A stretch of DNA of 64,000 nt from Serripes groenlandicus (taxonomy: Eukaryota; Mollusca; Bivalvia; Cardiida; Cardiidae), in contig JASEVX010000013.1 in NCBI GenBank assembly GCA_031761405.1, positions 38,408,363-38,472,362 of the forward strand, read 5' to 3'. The notes below the pieces were generated by a model, which was given only the letters and a program-made list of their open reading frames with translations, ran no database searches and was not told where the DNA came from. Position 1 is the stretch's first letter. Each line of letters opens with the position of its first letter. Made by a program: the position numbers and the translations under genes. Positions 1 through 12,451 of the stretch are shown piece by piece.

Positions 1-1
1 C

Positions 2-921
2 GCAGACACCGCAAATAATCTACAACAACCACTGAATGTTATTTCCCAGTATTGCAACGACACTGGTATGAAAGTGAACTTAAGGAAAACTGAAACTTTG
101 GTTTTTAGAAATGGTGGGCCTTTAAGAAACTACGAAAAATGGAAATTAAATTACGAAATCTGAAAAGTTACATCCTGTTATAAGTATATGGGTCTTGAAT
201 TCAGCCCTAAACTGTCATGGTCCAAGGCAAAGACGAAGCTATGTGCACAAAGTAGAAAAACTATTTTTACTATTAAACGCTTTCAATACAACTATGGTAA
301 CTTGCAACATCATGAAATATTCAATTTATTTGACAATATGGTTGTTCCCATCCTTACACACGGTTCCGGGCTATGAGGTCATTCATACTCTGATGTCGTC
401 GAAAAGGTCCAACTAGACTTTTGCAGATACTCTTTAGGGGTTAACCAGACTGTCAACACTAGCATGGTCCTAGGAGAATGTGGAAGATATCCGTTATAAC
501 TTTTACACAAATTATGTCTTATTGGTTAAAACTATTGCATATGCCGCAACACCGGTACCCACGAAACTGTTACTTAATCTTAAAAGCCATTGACGATTTT
601 GGAAGAGTTACACTGGCGTCAAAAAGTAAATATTTATTATATACGTATGACTTTGGTAATGTCTGGACTTCTCAAGAAGTTGATAACTGCAATGTATTCT
701 TATCTAGTTTCAAACAGCGCATCCAGAACATAAATGAATCCTCGAGATGCAACACTTATAAATATTTTAAATCCCTACTAAACCCCGAAATATATTTAAA
801 TATGGACCTATCGTTTCTTTTATCAAACATCACTTTCAAGAAGAAAAGGTTGTATGCTGTATTATGGGCCTGAGGCCTTTAATTACAAATAAGATTTCTG
901 TATTCTGTATGCTGTATTCTG
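2..921 (+). pseudogene. L1-like LINE reverse-transcriptase C-terminal relic
   Basis: Translated on the + strand this is the late RT and post-RT part of a non-LTR retrotransposon. It opens with ADT, probably the end of the FADD catalytic box cut by the window edge. Then come a KVNLRKTE segment, the YKYMGLEFSPKLSW segment typical of LINE C-terminal regions, VVPILTHGSGL, and a long downstream part (CRYSLGVNQ, LGECGRYPL, then MPQHRYPRNCYL). There are in-frame stops at 161-163 and 374-376 and a frameshift near 480-500, so it is dead. The frame ends at 873. The zinc-knuckle end of the protein is missing, and the sequence passes straight into a 3' tail with repeated CTGTATT-type units (about 892-921). 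The family assignment rests on motif recognition only. Confidence 0.8.
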
Positions 922-1004
922 ATCACCTGTTTTACATCGAGAAACATAAGTAATAACTTGTCCAAGCCGTGTAAGTTAGTAAAAAAAAACATATTACCTT
1001 AACG

Positions 1005-1560
1005 TTTGACTTAGTTACCTAATGTTGTATCCTCATGCATCAGTTTTGAACTCGACTGCGGTTTGATGGAGACACAAGTTCTGATGATTTGTCATAAAGA
1101 TTGGATGAAAAATGTAGCCTCTAGAGTGTTCAGAAAGTTATTCTTAAGTTTGACCTAGTAACATTGTTTATGACCCAAATGACCCAGTTTAGAACTAGAC
1201 TGAGATTTGATGGAGACAAAAGTTCTGATGATTTGTCATACATATTTGAAGAGTAAAGTGTCTAGAGTGTAATTAAAGTTATTTAAAATTTGACCTAGTG
1301 ACCTAGTTTCTGACACCTATGACACATTTTCGAATTTCAGATTTAATGAAGACATATTTTCTAATTTCCTAATTCTTATTGTATGAACAAATGCCTTCTT
1401 CTGATGACAACATGTTATTATAACATTTGACCTAGTGACCTAGTTGTAAACCCCCCCATGACCCAGTTTTAAATTTGATCAAAATTTTATTGAGACAAAT
1501 GTTATAATATACTTAAATGAAGATTTGATTAAAATTATGTCCTCTCGAGTCAATGCAAAT
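1005..1560. repeat. Divergent tandem repeat, about 140-bp unit (TGACCTAGTGACCTAG type)
   Basis: Four diverged units begin with TTTGACCTAGTGACCTAG-like sequence near 1005, 1149, 1289 and 1426. Each continues through a GACCCAGTTTTGAACT-like stretch, GATTTGATGGAGACAAA and CTCTAGAGTG. This is a common mollusc repeat type. No coding content is seen. Confidence 0.8.
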
Positions 1561-1904
1561 CAAGGTTAAATCAAGGTTAAATTACCTAACCAAGGCTTAA
1601 TTCTGCAGATAAATAGATTTCTTTGAGTAATTGTTTGTATAAATATATGTAACTTTTAACTATTTAGTTGTTAATTATCAAGATTATCATAAACTATTTA
1701 TTGCTTATATGGTTCTTCTTCCACCATGAATGGAAATGACGTGGAAGTATTATACATTAATGTGTTAGACAGACCGGAATGGCAAAATATGACTTTAATA
1801 AAACCTACACAGAAGCAGAAAATAAAAGGTTATTCAACTTACTAGAATTGAAATATATATTACTTTGTAATGATCTGTCGGTAGTATATAATATAATACT
1901 AATA
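1561..1904. other. No recognised feature
   Basis: AT-rich unique-looking sequence between the tandem repeat and the minus-strand LINE relic. Short direct repeats of CAAGGTTAAAT occur near 1560-1580. No gene is seen. Confidence 0.5.
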
Positions 1905-2320
1905 TGATAAGCTTTATTGCATAACACATACATACATAGTTAAGGCAAATACAGCTTAACACAAAGACATGAATTTCGTAAAGGAAAACATACAAATTTC
2001 GGAAGAGCAAAGCAGTGGTGATTGTAAGTGGATAAATTTTAAGTTCTGATTAACATTACCTCATAAATAAATCTACTTAATCCGCTTATAAATGTTTTAG
2101 ATGTTTCCGACATGAGATTGATAAATTTTTGTGTCGTTGGCCATGTGAAATAACACCTTTTCAAAATGTTCTGTCTTAAGTCTGTGTATTTTGGACATAT
2201 AAGAAGGAAATGATATTCTGATTCTATTTGATTAAAATTACAATTTTTACAGATTCGAGTGCTACGAGTGCTATATAATCTGTTTTGCAGTTCATATGCG
2301 TAAAAATGCATCGACAAGAT
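1905..2320 (-). pseudogene. LINE C-terminal zinc-knuckle relic
   Basis: A minus-strand frame at 2317-2039 encodes 92 residues with the C-terminal zinc-knuckle of L1-like LINEs: CKNC, then EYHFLLICPKYTDLR, that is Cx2C...Hx4C. The same motif occurs in the LINE relic at 58.2 kb, which confirms the family within this window. The presumed 3' UTR runs toward 1905, where the minus strand reads AATAAAGCTT, a poly(A)-signal-like end. Nothing upstream of 2320 resembles the rest of the element, so this is a 5'-truncated copy. Confidence 0.75.
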
Positions 2321-2934
2321 AATTTTTCGTCGTAATTAGGTTTATTATGGATGTAAACAGCTTAACAGAATATATTTTTACATGATAACCCATTTTTCCT
2401 AAATAATATGCGCTTCATAACTCATCCGAGTAAGTAAAGTAAAGTTAAAAAATCAACATAAAGCTGTCAATATTTAACAAGGAAGTAAATTCAAATTTAC
2501 TAATTTCAGATTTATATACAAACTTGAAGTTTGAAGAAGTTAAACAATTTATACGAAAGCATTAAAGCAAACTGTACAATGAAATATGTATACAATTAGA
2601 AAACAATTGATCACGAATACAAGTGTATACACGAAATTTACCTGTTTCTCTCCCTGTCTAGATCTGTAAAATGACACAAAAAAACCACAAACAATAGATA
2701 GAGAAAATATTCAGAGGGATCGTATAAATCAATATAACGTAGTCGTTATATTATTATACAATCACTTATGTACGTATGCATAGCAAATGATTTATAATCA
2801 TCTTCAAGATAAAAGGGTGTTGAGTGTTTACGTTGTCATTCTTTCGATCTGTTATCATGTAAACTATTTATGGGCATGGCCCGTGAAACAGACTGATATA
2901 GCAAAGTAAATTCCCTATAGACTGTTAAAGACGA
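2321..2934. other. No recognised feature
   Basis: AT-rich sequence without a convincing gene or repeat. It separates a LINE relic from a SINE. Confidence 0.4.
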
Positions 2935-3185
2935 TAATATCCTCCATAGCAAATAAACAATGAATATGGGTGCGGGAGATTAGGGTTCGATTCCCGGTCG
3001 GGTTAATGATTTTAAAAATATTAGTAATGGCTACCCTCGTTGGCGTTCCGGGTTGCTGGGATAACATTACGACTAATTTATCGGTGTCAGGATAAATAAA
3101 ACCTGTTATACTGGACAATAACCAGGGAACCGCCGTGATATAATTGAAATACTGTTGGAAAACGCGTAAAACTTCATTCAAGCGA
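2935..3185 (+). mobile_element. tRNA-headed SINE, family 1
   Basis: The head contains a B-box-like GGGTTCGATTCCCGG. The body reads GGCTACCCTCGTTGGCGTTCC..., then TCAGGATAAATAAAACC..., and the tail is CGCCGTGATATAATTGAAAT. The same head-body-tail order recurs at 11.2, 33.2, 35.6, 37.8, 38.5 and 61 kb, so it is an interspersed family and not a tRNA gene. Confidence 0.8.
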
Positions 3186-4259
3186 ACGGAACCAACTGTA
3201 AAATAAAAGTGCACTGTCTATCGCGAAGTATAATGTAACCCAGGAATAAAGAACAAGTGTTCTTTGAAATGACTGAACTACCGTAGAAACGGCCTGAATC
3301 TCTTATTTTCCAAAATGTTCCTTTTAGATTGCAGCTGTTCCACGAACAGTACAGCAGCAGTGTAGTAAGTGTTGAATTATACTTGTTTAAAAAAACCACC
3401 AATGAAGTATAAAATCATTTCCTATTTTTGTATTCGTTCAATGATATAGAAGGAATTTAATTAGCAATATGTAATTTCTATTATTAACATGAATTATGTC
3501 CCTTAGGTTGAGATAATCGCCACATCTAAGTACGTTCAGCAAAATATTCAGCTCACATTTGAAAGCATGCGAACACAAAAGTTCAAATCTTAAGCATTTG
3601 ATTTCCTCTCGAAAGCATCAACTGTCAATTACAAACGTTTTCATTCATCATACAACCTTTAATTATAGAAAGCCGTGAAATGGTTTAACATTGTGCTTCG
3701 AATTTCGATTTTAAAAATCTAAATTGTCTAGTCTTCTTTAAAATAAGATAAACTATTTGGGATCACACTATCACCCTGTTCTGTGATATCACTATGCCAA
3801 TTTCATCCCTCCTTCAGATAGTCCAACTACTAAATTAGCTGAAAATATTAAATTCCCTGTATAACTCGGGTTAACAAATTAAAGAAAACTTGCTGAATAA
3901 ATTCTCAAATGACTCCTACGCTGAAAAGTTGACTCACAAAAAATCGAACATGAGAATATTCGAATAAATTGTTAACTAAACTGGCTTCCCTCGTAGACGT
4001 TTATGTCTGAAGCGATTTTGTGTGCACCAGGCACCAAACACGTATCGTTAGGGAAAGCCATTCGTACCGAAAACGATACATACTATAACACGCAGCGAAT
4101 GATTGAAGTAATCAACAATCATAACAATATGGCCATGGTGGTCCTGTAAAGCTCACCTGAGTACCATGTCTCTGTATGATAATGTGTTAATAAACAATCC
4201 TCAAAGAAGTGATTTGATAAACAAGTTACACGTTCTTGAGAATTCACAATTTGTTTCTT
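3186..4259. other. No recognised feature
   Basis: Short random frames only. I see no motif, splice-consistent coding or repeat that I can defend here. Confidence 0.4.
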
Positions 4260-4880
4260 AAAGTTGGCCTAGCGACATAGTTTAAAACTTTCTATGACCC
4301 AAATGGACCTTACCCTAAGTATCATTCAAACAAACCTTTTCACAGTTTCATCATGCCGAAGTTAATTTGCGGCATCTAGGTTTAACATGATATTTTGCGA
4401 ATTTTTGCCCAAGCGATCTAGTTTTGATCCTATTTTGAACTCGGCCTATGTACATGTATAATAAAAACGTTTTCCCATTCACAACTAAAAGAGATGCGGT
4501 CTCTAGAGTAGCTAGACCTTTTATCTTAAATTTGACTTAGTGACCTAGATTTTAACAAGACATATTAGAAATTAGCCCGGCTATCATCAATAAAAACATT
4601 CCGACTAAGTTTCAACATCAAACTCCGGCCAAAACAAAAGGCTCCTAGACTTTCCACGAGCACACATTTGGGATTGTGATCTATTTTTTTGAACTTAACA
4701 TTGATATCATTAGGTTAAACATTTTGACAAAGGTTTATTATTCTTGAATTATACATGCAGCGTCTTGAGTATCCACAAGCTTTTACTTAAATTTGGGTTT
4801 TTGATCTAGTTTTCAATCGAATATGGCCAAATTTTTAATATGCTGCGTCTAGAGTGTCATAGTGACAAGCAGCCTTGTGC
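4260..4880. repeat. Degenerate second block of the TGACCTAG-type tandem repeat
   Basis: Several eroded units with GGCCTAGCGACATAG (near 4265), TTTGACTTAGTGACCTAG (near 4540) and CTCTAGAGTAG-like segments repeat the pattern of the 1005-1560 block with heavier divergence. Confidence 0.6.
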
Positions 4881-5313
4881 TGAACTTGCATGGTCAATAT
4901 TGGCAGCTATACAATGTCATGCACCAACATCCTAGTTGCATGCATATCTAACATTTGAACATAATGACAAGCAGCCTTGTGCCGAGCTTGCATGGTTAAA
5001 ATTGGCAGATATACAATGTAACGTACCTAAATTCAAATTGCATTAATAAGCAAAGTTTTAACATGATGACAAGCAGCCTTGTGCTGAACTTGCATGGTTA
5101 ATATTGGCAGAAACAAATTGTCATATACCAAAATTCAAGTTGCATTAATATGCAAACTTTTAACATATTGCCATGCAACATTGTGCTGTACTTGCATGAT
5201 TAATATTGGCAGATATATACTAAAGTTAAAGTTTCATTAATATCCAAGTTTAAACATGAACTCAAAGATCAAGCAGCCTTGTGCTGAACTTGCACGGGTA
5301 TTGTCATGGTTAA
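4861..5313. repeat. Tandem repeat, about 102-bp unit, 4.5 copies
   Basis: Units start near 4861, 4964, 5066, 5168 and 5259 with GACAAGCAGCCTTGTGCTGA. They continue with ACTTGCATGGTTAATATTGGCAG and AAATTCAAGTTGCATTAAT. Three central units are very similar and the outer ones are eroded. Non-coding. Confidence 0.9.
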
Positions 5314-8219
5314 CAAATAATGAAACCGATGTCAGTACTATAATGTAAACCCAACCATTTGCCAAAGGATGTCTACAATAATTTAGACACACTAATATTT
5401 AACCAAGTAAGCTATCGTGCCTCTGTATTTGAAAAAAAATTACAACAAGGGCCAAAGGAGCAGCTAGCTTGATAAGTGAAATGCGAATACAATTGTGTGA
5501 AGCATTGGTTTTCCAACGTCCAAGTTTGTTTCATTAGAATGAGCTTGCATTGCTGCATTTGTTGCAGCTTATATGCGAAGTGAATGTGATTTATATTTGG
5601 ACTTGTCGAAACCTAGGAAGGCAATGAAATGTCAATAAAGAAAGAATACGTTACTGCTTCACCTTTTAAGAATTGGAAAAGGGGGCCATCCTTATGTTTG
5701 AAAAGGGTTAAATAGTGCTTAATTGTTGACACTGAACAGGCAACAGAAATATCCGTTCTGGCAAAAAAGAAAGTCACTGCTTTAGTACTTTCTTTTAAAC
5801 TATAAGGTGTATTTGCACCCCTGTTGTCTAATTGGGCTGTTCCAGCAATTGAACATCTTTGGATAATACGGCATGGCTATAAATAATAGCAGTGGCCTTT
5901 TTATTACACAACTCTACTTTGCGAAAAGATCCACGAAAAGCAATGATGTACATCGTTGTAAAAATAGTTTCTTTATAAAATAAATTGTGTATGGTGTAGG
6001 GAGTGCTGCAAGTATTTGTATTAAAACAAATCATAAGTGATAGGTATCCGGTTCATTGTGACAGACTTGCATGTGGAATGACGTTTAACCAGAAAGAAAT
6101 TAGTAAAATCTTTAAATTCAAAATATTTATTAATGTAAACTAGAGCATATGCATACCCGGTACCCCCTGTTAATACATGAGCTAGATAATTGACTAGATT
6201 TTGTTCAGATACAGGAATTTTCCTGGCAATAGAAAAATCATGAAATTAATTCCAACTCTGTAAATATGTTGTTTTTGTCCTGACACTCAATGCACGATTA
6301 ATGATAGCTCTAGCTTTAGGCGTTTTATCAATAATTAATTTTCCGAAACTACTTCGATCTTCGGTCGTAACCATTACGAGGAAAGAAATGCTTTCTGGAA
6401 TTCAAAACCAGGGCAGTTTTACCTTATATAAGTGACGCCGATATTCGGTGTCTTCCCAATTGAAATCAAAGCGCCAATGGCACTGTAGAGGCGATCGTAT
6501 GGAAATAATGTTAGTTTGCCAGAATGTTGTCTTGGTGATTTTTTAGTTACGTTCTGAAATTGGTCATGATGTGTTCAAAATTAGGCCATTCCAAAATTAT
6601 GAAAAATCTAGTTTTAGCTCATTAGAATGGCTATTTGTAATCTAAATTGTTCGGGTAATCAAATGTTTATCACCAGGTCGCTAGGCCATATTAAGATAAA
6701 ATATATTTTTTTACACTTTAAAAAAGACTAAATTATCAAGAAAGGAGAGAAAACAGTATCCATTAGTTTGGTGTTTGTTTCAATGATGTCCGATATTAAA
6801 CAGGTCTGTTCAATTTAGTCCCTTCACATTGCATGATTAAGGGTTGTCAGAGACATATAAACACAGTGTATTGTCTCTGAGGTTGTTAAACCGCTTCGAA
6901 TTATGTGAGTGCAAAAACAAACACAAAACATGCTCAAAAAGCACAATTTCACTATTTGCCAAACTGTTCAATTCATAAAAATATAGGCATATATTATAAT
7001 GCTCGATCTCCAAACTAAATTAGGCTACACTTTCAGCATTGATTGCTAATTGACTCTAGAGCGTGCAGACGTGTATAAATAACGTGTGTACACACTGACA
7101 TCGTGTGTCCTTTAAACCTTTGTAAACCAGTCTTATCATCTAGACGCTTTCATATATTTAAACAACTACAAAATAAAGCGTTTATAATATTGAGATTTAA
7201 GAACACCAGTATCGCGAGCTATTTATAGAACCTTTTGGAATTTCCAGATTTGAGTATCAACATTGAGTTATTTGCCGTTATTTGCAAGGCAGAACGCGCA
7301 ATGATATTTATTATCTGCTCAATCATGACGAAGATAATATTTACATATTTTAACTCTATGTAGATAATGTCTCGATAAAACTCAAATATTAGTAACAATC
7401 CGGTACCAAAGTAGCACTGACATAATTATTATTAATCACGTCTCTGCATCAATGATGGAACTATAACGGATGTGAGTAAATTAGTTTGCAGTAAGGAAAA
7501 CAAATATCAACCGATTGTTCAAAACCGACTATGTAAATATTTTTTCGTTGTGGTTGTTTCTGTTAGCATTGTGGCGATTGTCAAATCAATCGCCACAAAA
7601 ACGTGAAGTGGAATAATCATTTGGCTAACAGAATTAACAGATATATTTGTCTTTGTCTATGAATACATTTAGGCTATCTGCAGACAGCCAATTGTAACTT
7701 AGGAACGTGCAGCCGCCATTAAATGAGATAATGACACACTGTGGATTCTGCAGAAACAATAAAGAAAGAATTATCAATGATATGACTCAAAGATTCTTGA
7801 TATTTGGATTCCATTATCAATTGATTAGGCATTGGTAAAGAGAGTAAATACTTGACATGACATGCCTAATGTCATTGCCAAACATTGCAATGAAATAAGC
7901 CATTTTGCCATTGAAATACCAACAAAAACCAAGAAGATGCCGTTCTGATGAATGTATCGGAATAAATCGAAAAGTATTTTCTATGTCTGTCTTGGCCATG
8001 AGACAATTGCGACCATATTATTTGACATTTTCTACAACTGTATCAATGTTATCGTATTGTACAGCTTTTCTTTTTTATCATTTGAAGTATTTATAGAATT
8101 TTGTTTGGACTATGATAAATCAAAACTAAGGATTTTTTTACCCGTATAATTCCGGTGCTGATGAATTTGCGAATCGATTACCAAAAACAATTTTGGTAGT
8201 AGTGTTATATTCGTAATAC
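5314..8219. other. Gene-poor AT-rich stretch
   Basis: No coding region could be supported. The only structure noted is a short perfect inverted repeat at 7570-7597 (11-bp arms TGTGGCGATTG, 6-base loop). Frames at 5828-6034 and 7817-8149 lack any recognisable motif. Confidence 0.4.
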
Positions 8220-8372
8220 ATAGACTTAGCCCATTGGTGGAAGACGAATGACGCATGTCGCATTGACTTTTGTCAATCGTCGGAAAAAAAGTTGGCCGAG
8301 CCGGGATTCGAACTCACTTGTCTTAACAAATGAACTCGTGAATGAAAGTGTATCCACTTAAACGACACCTCT
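8220..8372 (-). mobile_element. SINE family 2 fragment (head and start of body)
   Basis: The minus strand has a tRNA-like head with TTCGAATCCCGGCTCGGCCAAC, then a body stretch with TTGACAAAAGTCAATGCGAC and GTCATTCGTCTTCCACCAATG. It matches the full copy at 56900-57175. The 3' half is missing. Confidence 0.75.
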
Positions 8373-10382
8373 TAGTGTAACATATTTCTATATAACCCAC
8401 CCATTTGATGTTAATCTGTGTAGTATTAAATATTCTACTAAGCTATTCAGCCGTACCTTCATATAATATTGTACACATATACAACACGGCCCTTATTTTT
8501 ATAATTTCAAGATTCATTCGCATCGTAGTGCAACATCGCTAGGACGGTATAAATATCGATAGAAATTGTGTATCGTGAAAACCACTACAGAGTTTAAAGT
8601 ACCACCGACCGATCCATTAGTACCTTCAGATCAACAACTTCTACAACCTGCTCATTGAATATTAACACTTTTTGAGAATTTAAAAGAATAAAACAAAAGT
8701 GCATGTATTTGTTCACCTATGTTATGGAAACATAACATGTTCAGTTGTTTTGAGGCAGCTGTGACTGTGACTGTATAAAGCGATGCTATACTGACCCCCT
8801 ACAATTTGGATTAGTGTGTATTAACGTAGTATTGTTCTATTATAGCACATTGTAAATATTCTTTTGTTCATGAAATGAATCATGTTAGTCTTAAAAGTAG
8901 TATATACATTATTTCAAATAAGGTAAAACAAATATGCCACCATTGTTTGTTGTAAATAACCAGAACATGTAGATACAGATTGTTTATTTTTTGCTTTGAT
9001 ATTTTAATTGGAATTTCAATATAGTTATCATTGTTATGCAGCGTTCTTTTAATTTCGATATAGCATGCATTGTGATTAATGCATCAATGAGTGTGTAAAC
9101 TATGCAACGACCTCTGTGAAATTCCACCAGTCAAATAAAAGTTTCTGCGATAGACCCCCATTCTGTGTATACAATATTGTGCATTCAACTCAAATTTTAT
9201 TCAATTAACGGACATAACAAGATCTTATTGTGAAGTGTATGTGATAATAAAAAGAAGCTAAATCCTTGTCATAGTGTATTCCGTGAACTGCAGTTAGCCC
9301 CTTGCTGGCAGCACTTTGAGTGCTTTGATTTTCAATGTCACTTGGACCATGCATCTCCAGCCTGGTTTAACAGTTTAGCATAAAGATAATTGCAAAACAC
9401 ACAAAATAAGCTGATGCGATTTGTATTGAACTAACATACGAGGTCATATTCTGGTACTGATCATTTCTATAGTTTAAATTGGTAACTATAAGAAAGAAGA
9501 CTGAATCAAATGACCCTATTGTCATGTATATGACATCTCTTATTGTTCCCTTCTTGTTTAAGGAATAAGTTTACCACTATCAACAAAAGCCAAAAGTAAT
9601 ACTACAGGTTCAGAGGGCCGATATATTGTCTAATGGAATAAGTTATTGAATGATGGAATGTAAGAGGTTTGCACTTCCTAATGCCACAGGTATTGGGAAG
9701 AAATAGTTTGCCTTCATTGGATGTTGCCTTTGGGACAGATGTGAGGGAAGTCAGTCGTGTTTAATTTTTTAAATGCAAAGTTAGTGAACACATTTTAAGA
9801 TCATTTTAGAGAATTCAATGTTTTCTTTGATATTAATACAGTGTTAAGACTTCTTTATATTTCACACACTATTATATATGTAATTGTATTTACATGAATT
9901 ACAATGGTTTATGTGAGCTTTTAACCACTGTCCTTTTAAGATTTAGCAGAGATAGCGAATTGGGAAATTATTAGATGTGGGTAAACTACTAGAGCCTAAC
10001 AGTGGAACAGCTCAATAGACTATTGTACTCGGGAGTTATCTCCCTACTAACATTCCATTCTAAAAATAGTCGATTGTGTAATTGTTGTGATTAGGGTACA
10101 TGATTGGATATACGGTTCAGGTGCTGATATTCGAGCAGTCTTATTTTGTCCGTCATTTACTTATTAAATGGCCTTTTCAATATCAATTTGGTGTTGTTCA
10201 TTTATTTTAACTCGAATCAAACAAGCGATCCCTGCGATCCCTGCAGTGTCATTAATAAATGTTATAGCCGAACATAAATTAAGTATCGCAATTAAAAAAG
10301 AGAGTTTTTACTTAATATATTTTGCTGTGTTAACCTTAAACAACATGGCTTGTAAATTGCACATTTTGTGTTGAATAAATAT
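8373..10382. other. No recognised feature
   Basis: AT-rich sequence with no supported gene. The frame at 10168-10374 has a hydrophobic start but no homology I recognise. Confidence 0.4.
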
Positions 10383-10608
10383 GAGTCTTTCCACGAGAAA
10401 ACCAACATTATGGACTCTGCGTAATGTATTGACCAGATCAGTCTTCCGTCTCAGGGGGATAGAGGTATAGAGTAATTGATTGCTGAAACAGAAAATCCTC
10501 GGGAGGCGAAAAATGTCTGCCCGAGTTAGCCTGCGCGGCATACTTAGGCTAATCCGGGTCGATACTTTACGCAGAATCAACACTGTTGGTTTTCTCGTGG
10601 AACGGCTC
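10383..10608. mobile_element. MITE-1 copy
   Basis: About 226 bp with long terminal inverted repeats. The left end is TTCCACGAGAAAACCAACAT...CTCTGCGTAA. The right end is its complement, TTACGCAGA...GTTGGTTTTCTCGTGGAAC. The internal part has GAAACAGAAAATCC and GGAGGCGAAAA. Other copies lie at 19855, 22324, 23451 and 26370. No transposase is encoded. Confidence 0.9.
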
Positions 10609-10611
10609 ACA

Positions 10612-11027
10612 TATAGTCTTCTCACATCTTCGGCATTCAGGTGAGTGATACAAGGCCACCATGTTACTCTGTATATGTACCAAACATCGTTAATACATGT
10701 ATATGAGCGTACATAAGTGTAAGGTGACCAACGCCAAGTTATAAGCATTTCGACCATCTGTGACGGCATGTCAACATTTAACCCTTTCCCACATACAGAC
10801 GCTTTCTGACAGATGTTCAATGTTGTTGACGGTGTGTTTTCAAAGTAGTCTGCCACATGTAGGCATGGGCCTGGGTTCATCCCATTCATAGCATTGGCTA
10901 GTAGTACCAGTGTGATGTATACCAGACACGACGTCGGCCTTTGACCATTGATAGCAAGGCTGGTCCGTTTAAGGACGGTGGAATAAAGGTGGCATTTGGC
11001 CGGAGAGAACAAACCATTACAGAACAA
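10612..11027 (-). pseudogene. Possible N-terminal LINE relic with a 2A-like NPGP end
   Basis: The minus strand stays open from 11027 into the MITE. Its first 60 residues contain LVYITLVLLANAMNGMNPGP, with NPGP at 10866-10877. Some animal LINEs begin with a hydrophobic LLLL stretch followed by a 2A-like peptide ending DxExNPGP. Here the Leu-rich lead and the NPGP are kept but the acidic DxE part is not. Downstream residues in this frame run through a PAL-A fragment (near 10778-10810) and then the MITE, so they are not protein. A chance match is possible. Confidence 0.3.
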
Positions 11028-11235
11028 ATAACATAATACTAACAGCTATACATGGTGTTTTTATCTGTGAATATACTACATATGGGCAGGTAGGATATCG
11101 TTATATACGTTCCTGTTTACATTCTGGCAGCAGGTAGTGATTACTTGTTGGGTTTGCGACAGTGTACATCATGCCTACCTAGCCCACTTGAACATGGAGA
11201 TGAATAAAGCCAACCCCACTGACCCTTCGGTTTTA

Positions 11236-11444
11236 TCATGGCGTGTCCTGGGTAAGTATCCAGTACTACTGGTCTTTTTATCCTGACACCAGCCAGTCAG
11301 TCGTAATGCTAACCCCGCAACCCCGAGCACCAAGGAGGACAGCCATTACTACCATGTTTAAAGTCTTTGGTATGATTCAGCCGGGGATCGAACCAACGAT
11401 CTACCGCACCGAGGCGAAGCACTATCACTACACACTGAGGTGGT
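11236..11444 (-). mobile_element. SINE family 1, minus orientation
   Basis: The minus strand gives a head with GTTGGTTCGATCCCCGGC, a body with GGTAGTAATGGCTGTCCTCC, AGGATAAAAAGACCAGTAGT, and an end in CCAGGACACGCCATGATA. Same arrangement as the 2935 copy. Confidence 0.8.
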
Positions 11445-11666
11445 TCATATATTTAAATCGTCAGTATATAATTGCAAACTGCAGTAATACAACTTCAATA
11501 CTGCGTTGAAAACATTGCGGGAAAGGGAGAAATTGCGCGCAAACGGCAACCGGGTGCATGGTCCGCAAGCTTGCACAGACAAGGTGGCTACTTTCATCCT
11601 TCTACAAACTGTTCAGGAAGCATAAACCTGACTGTAAACAGAGCAATTAATTGATCACATTATTCG

Positions 11667-11804
11667 TTAACCCTTTCGCTGACATGGGCAATTAAAGGCA
11701 TTTGAAAACTATGCAGATTCAGATGAGACAGCTTGTGACGAGCCGTCTATCCTGAATCATGCATTGTTTTTTCCAAATTTCCTGTTTGACAGTTAAAGAG
11801 TTAA
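11667..11804. mobile_element. PAL-B palindromic element, short copy
   Basis: Starts TTAACCCTTTCGCTGAC and ends in GAGTTAA. The centre folds: ATGCAGATTCAGATGAGAC is nearly the reverse complement of GTCTATCCTGAATCATGCAT. It resembles the larger element at 15203-15575 and is flanked by TTAA at both ends. Confidence 0.65.
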
Positions 11805-11942
11805 CCCTTTCCGACTGGCAATCGCATTTTGACTTATCTGCGACAGAAGACTTTTGAAAACATTGTGGAGAGCTGTTCGTCGTAATATAACTTAAATACT
11901 GTTGTAAACGGTGTAAAGCTCCAATCAATCAATCAATCAATT
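11801..11942. mobile_element. PAL-A end fused to a SINE tail
   Basis: The first about 70 bp match the PAL-A left end (TTAACCCTTTCC..., GCGACAGAAGACTTTTGAAAAC). From about 11878 it becomes a SINE 3' tail (GTAATATAACTTAAATACTG) with a terminal AATC microsatellite. Confidence 0.6.
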
Positions 11943-12018
11943 TGTTTGTATTATTTTAATAAAAAACATCGATTGATAAGCAACTTTTACTAATCACTCT
12001 CGATATCTGCTATCTGTA

Positions 12019-12451
12019 GACCCTTTCCCTCATATAGACGCTTTATGACGCTTCTGTAGCAGACGACTTTTGGAAAACATAGTGACAAAAGAAGAAATTG
12101 TTCAAAACGAGCAATTTCTCCTTTTGCCACAATGTTTTCCACTTTTAGTCATAGGTTATCCATTCAATTAAAGAGTTTTTCGATTTTTTGACAAGATATG
12201 TTCAAAGTCGTCTGCTGAAGAATTGTTGTTACTCATTTCCCTCATATAGACGATTTCTGACGCCTCTGCAGCAGACGGCTTTTTAAAAACATAGTGAAGA
12301 AAGAAGAAATTGCTCAAAACGAGCAATTTCTCCTTTCTCCACAATGTTTTCCACTTTTAGTCATAGGTTATCCATTTAATTAAAGAAATTTTCGATTTTT
12401 TGACAAGATATGCTCAAAGTCGTCTGCTGCAGAATAGTCGTATGAGGGAAA
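12019..12451. mobile_element. PAL-A element, tandem pair
   Basis: Two similar units of about 215 bp (12019-12230, 12231-12451). Each starts CCCTCATATAGACG, has CTGCAGCAGACG, a hairpin core around GAAATTG.TCAAAACGAGCAATTTCTC, a shared downstream part (TAGTCATAGGTTATCCATT) and ends AGTCGTCTGCTG. The outer ends read CCCTTTCCCTCATA and TATGAGGGAAA, a terminal inverted repeat. Confidence 0.85.

Noticed and set aside
10308..11027. 239-codon minus-strand frame as a gene
   Set aside because: More than half of it is antisense to a MITE-1 copy and a PAL-A fragment. Only the NPGP part is kept as a weak relic.
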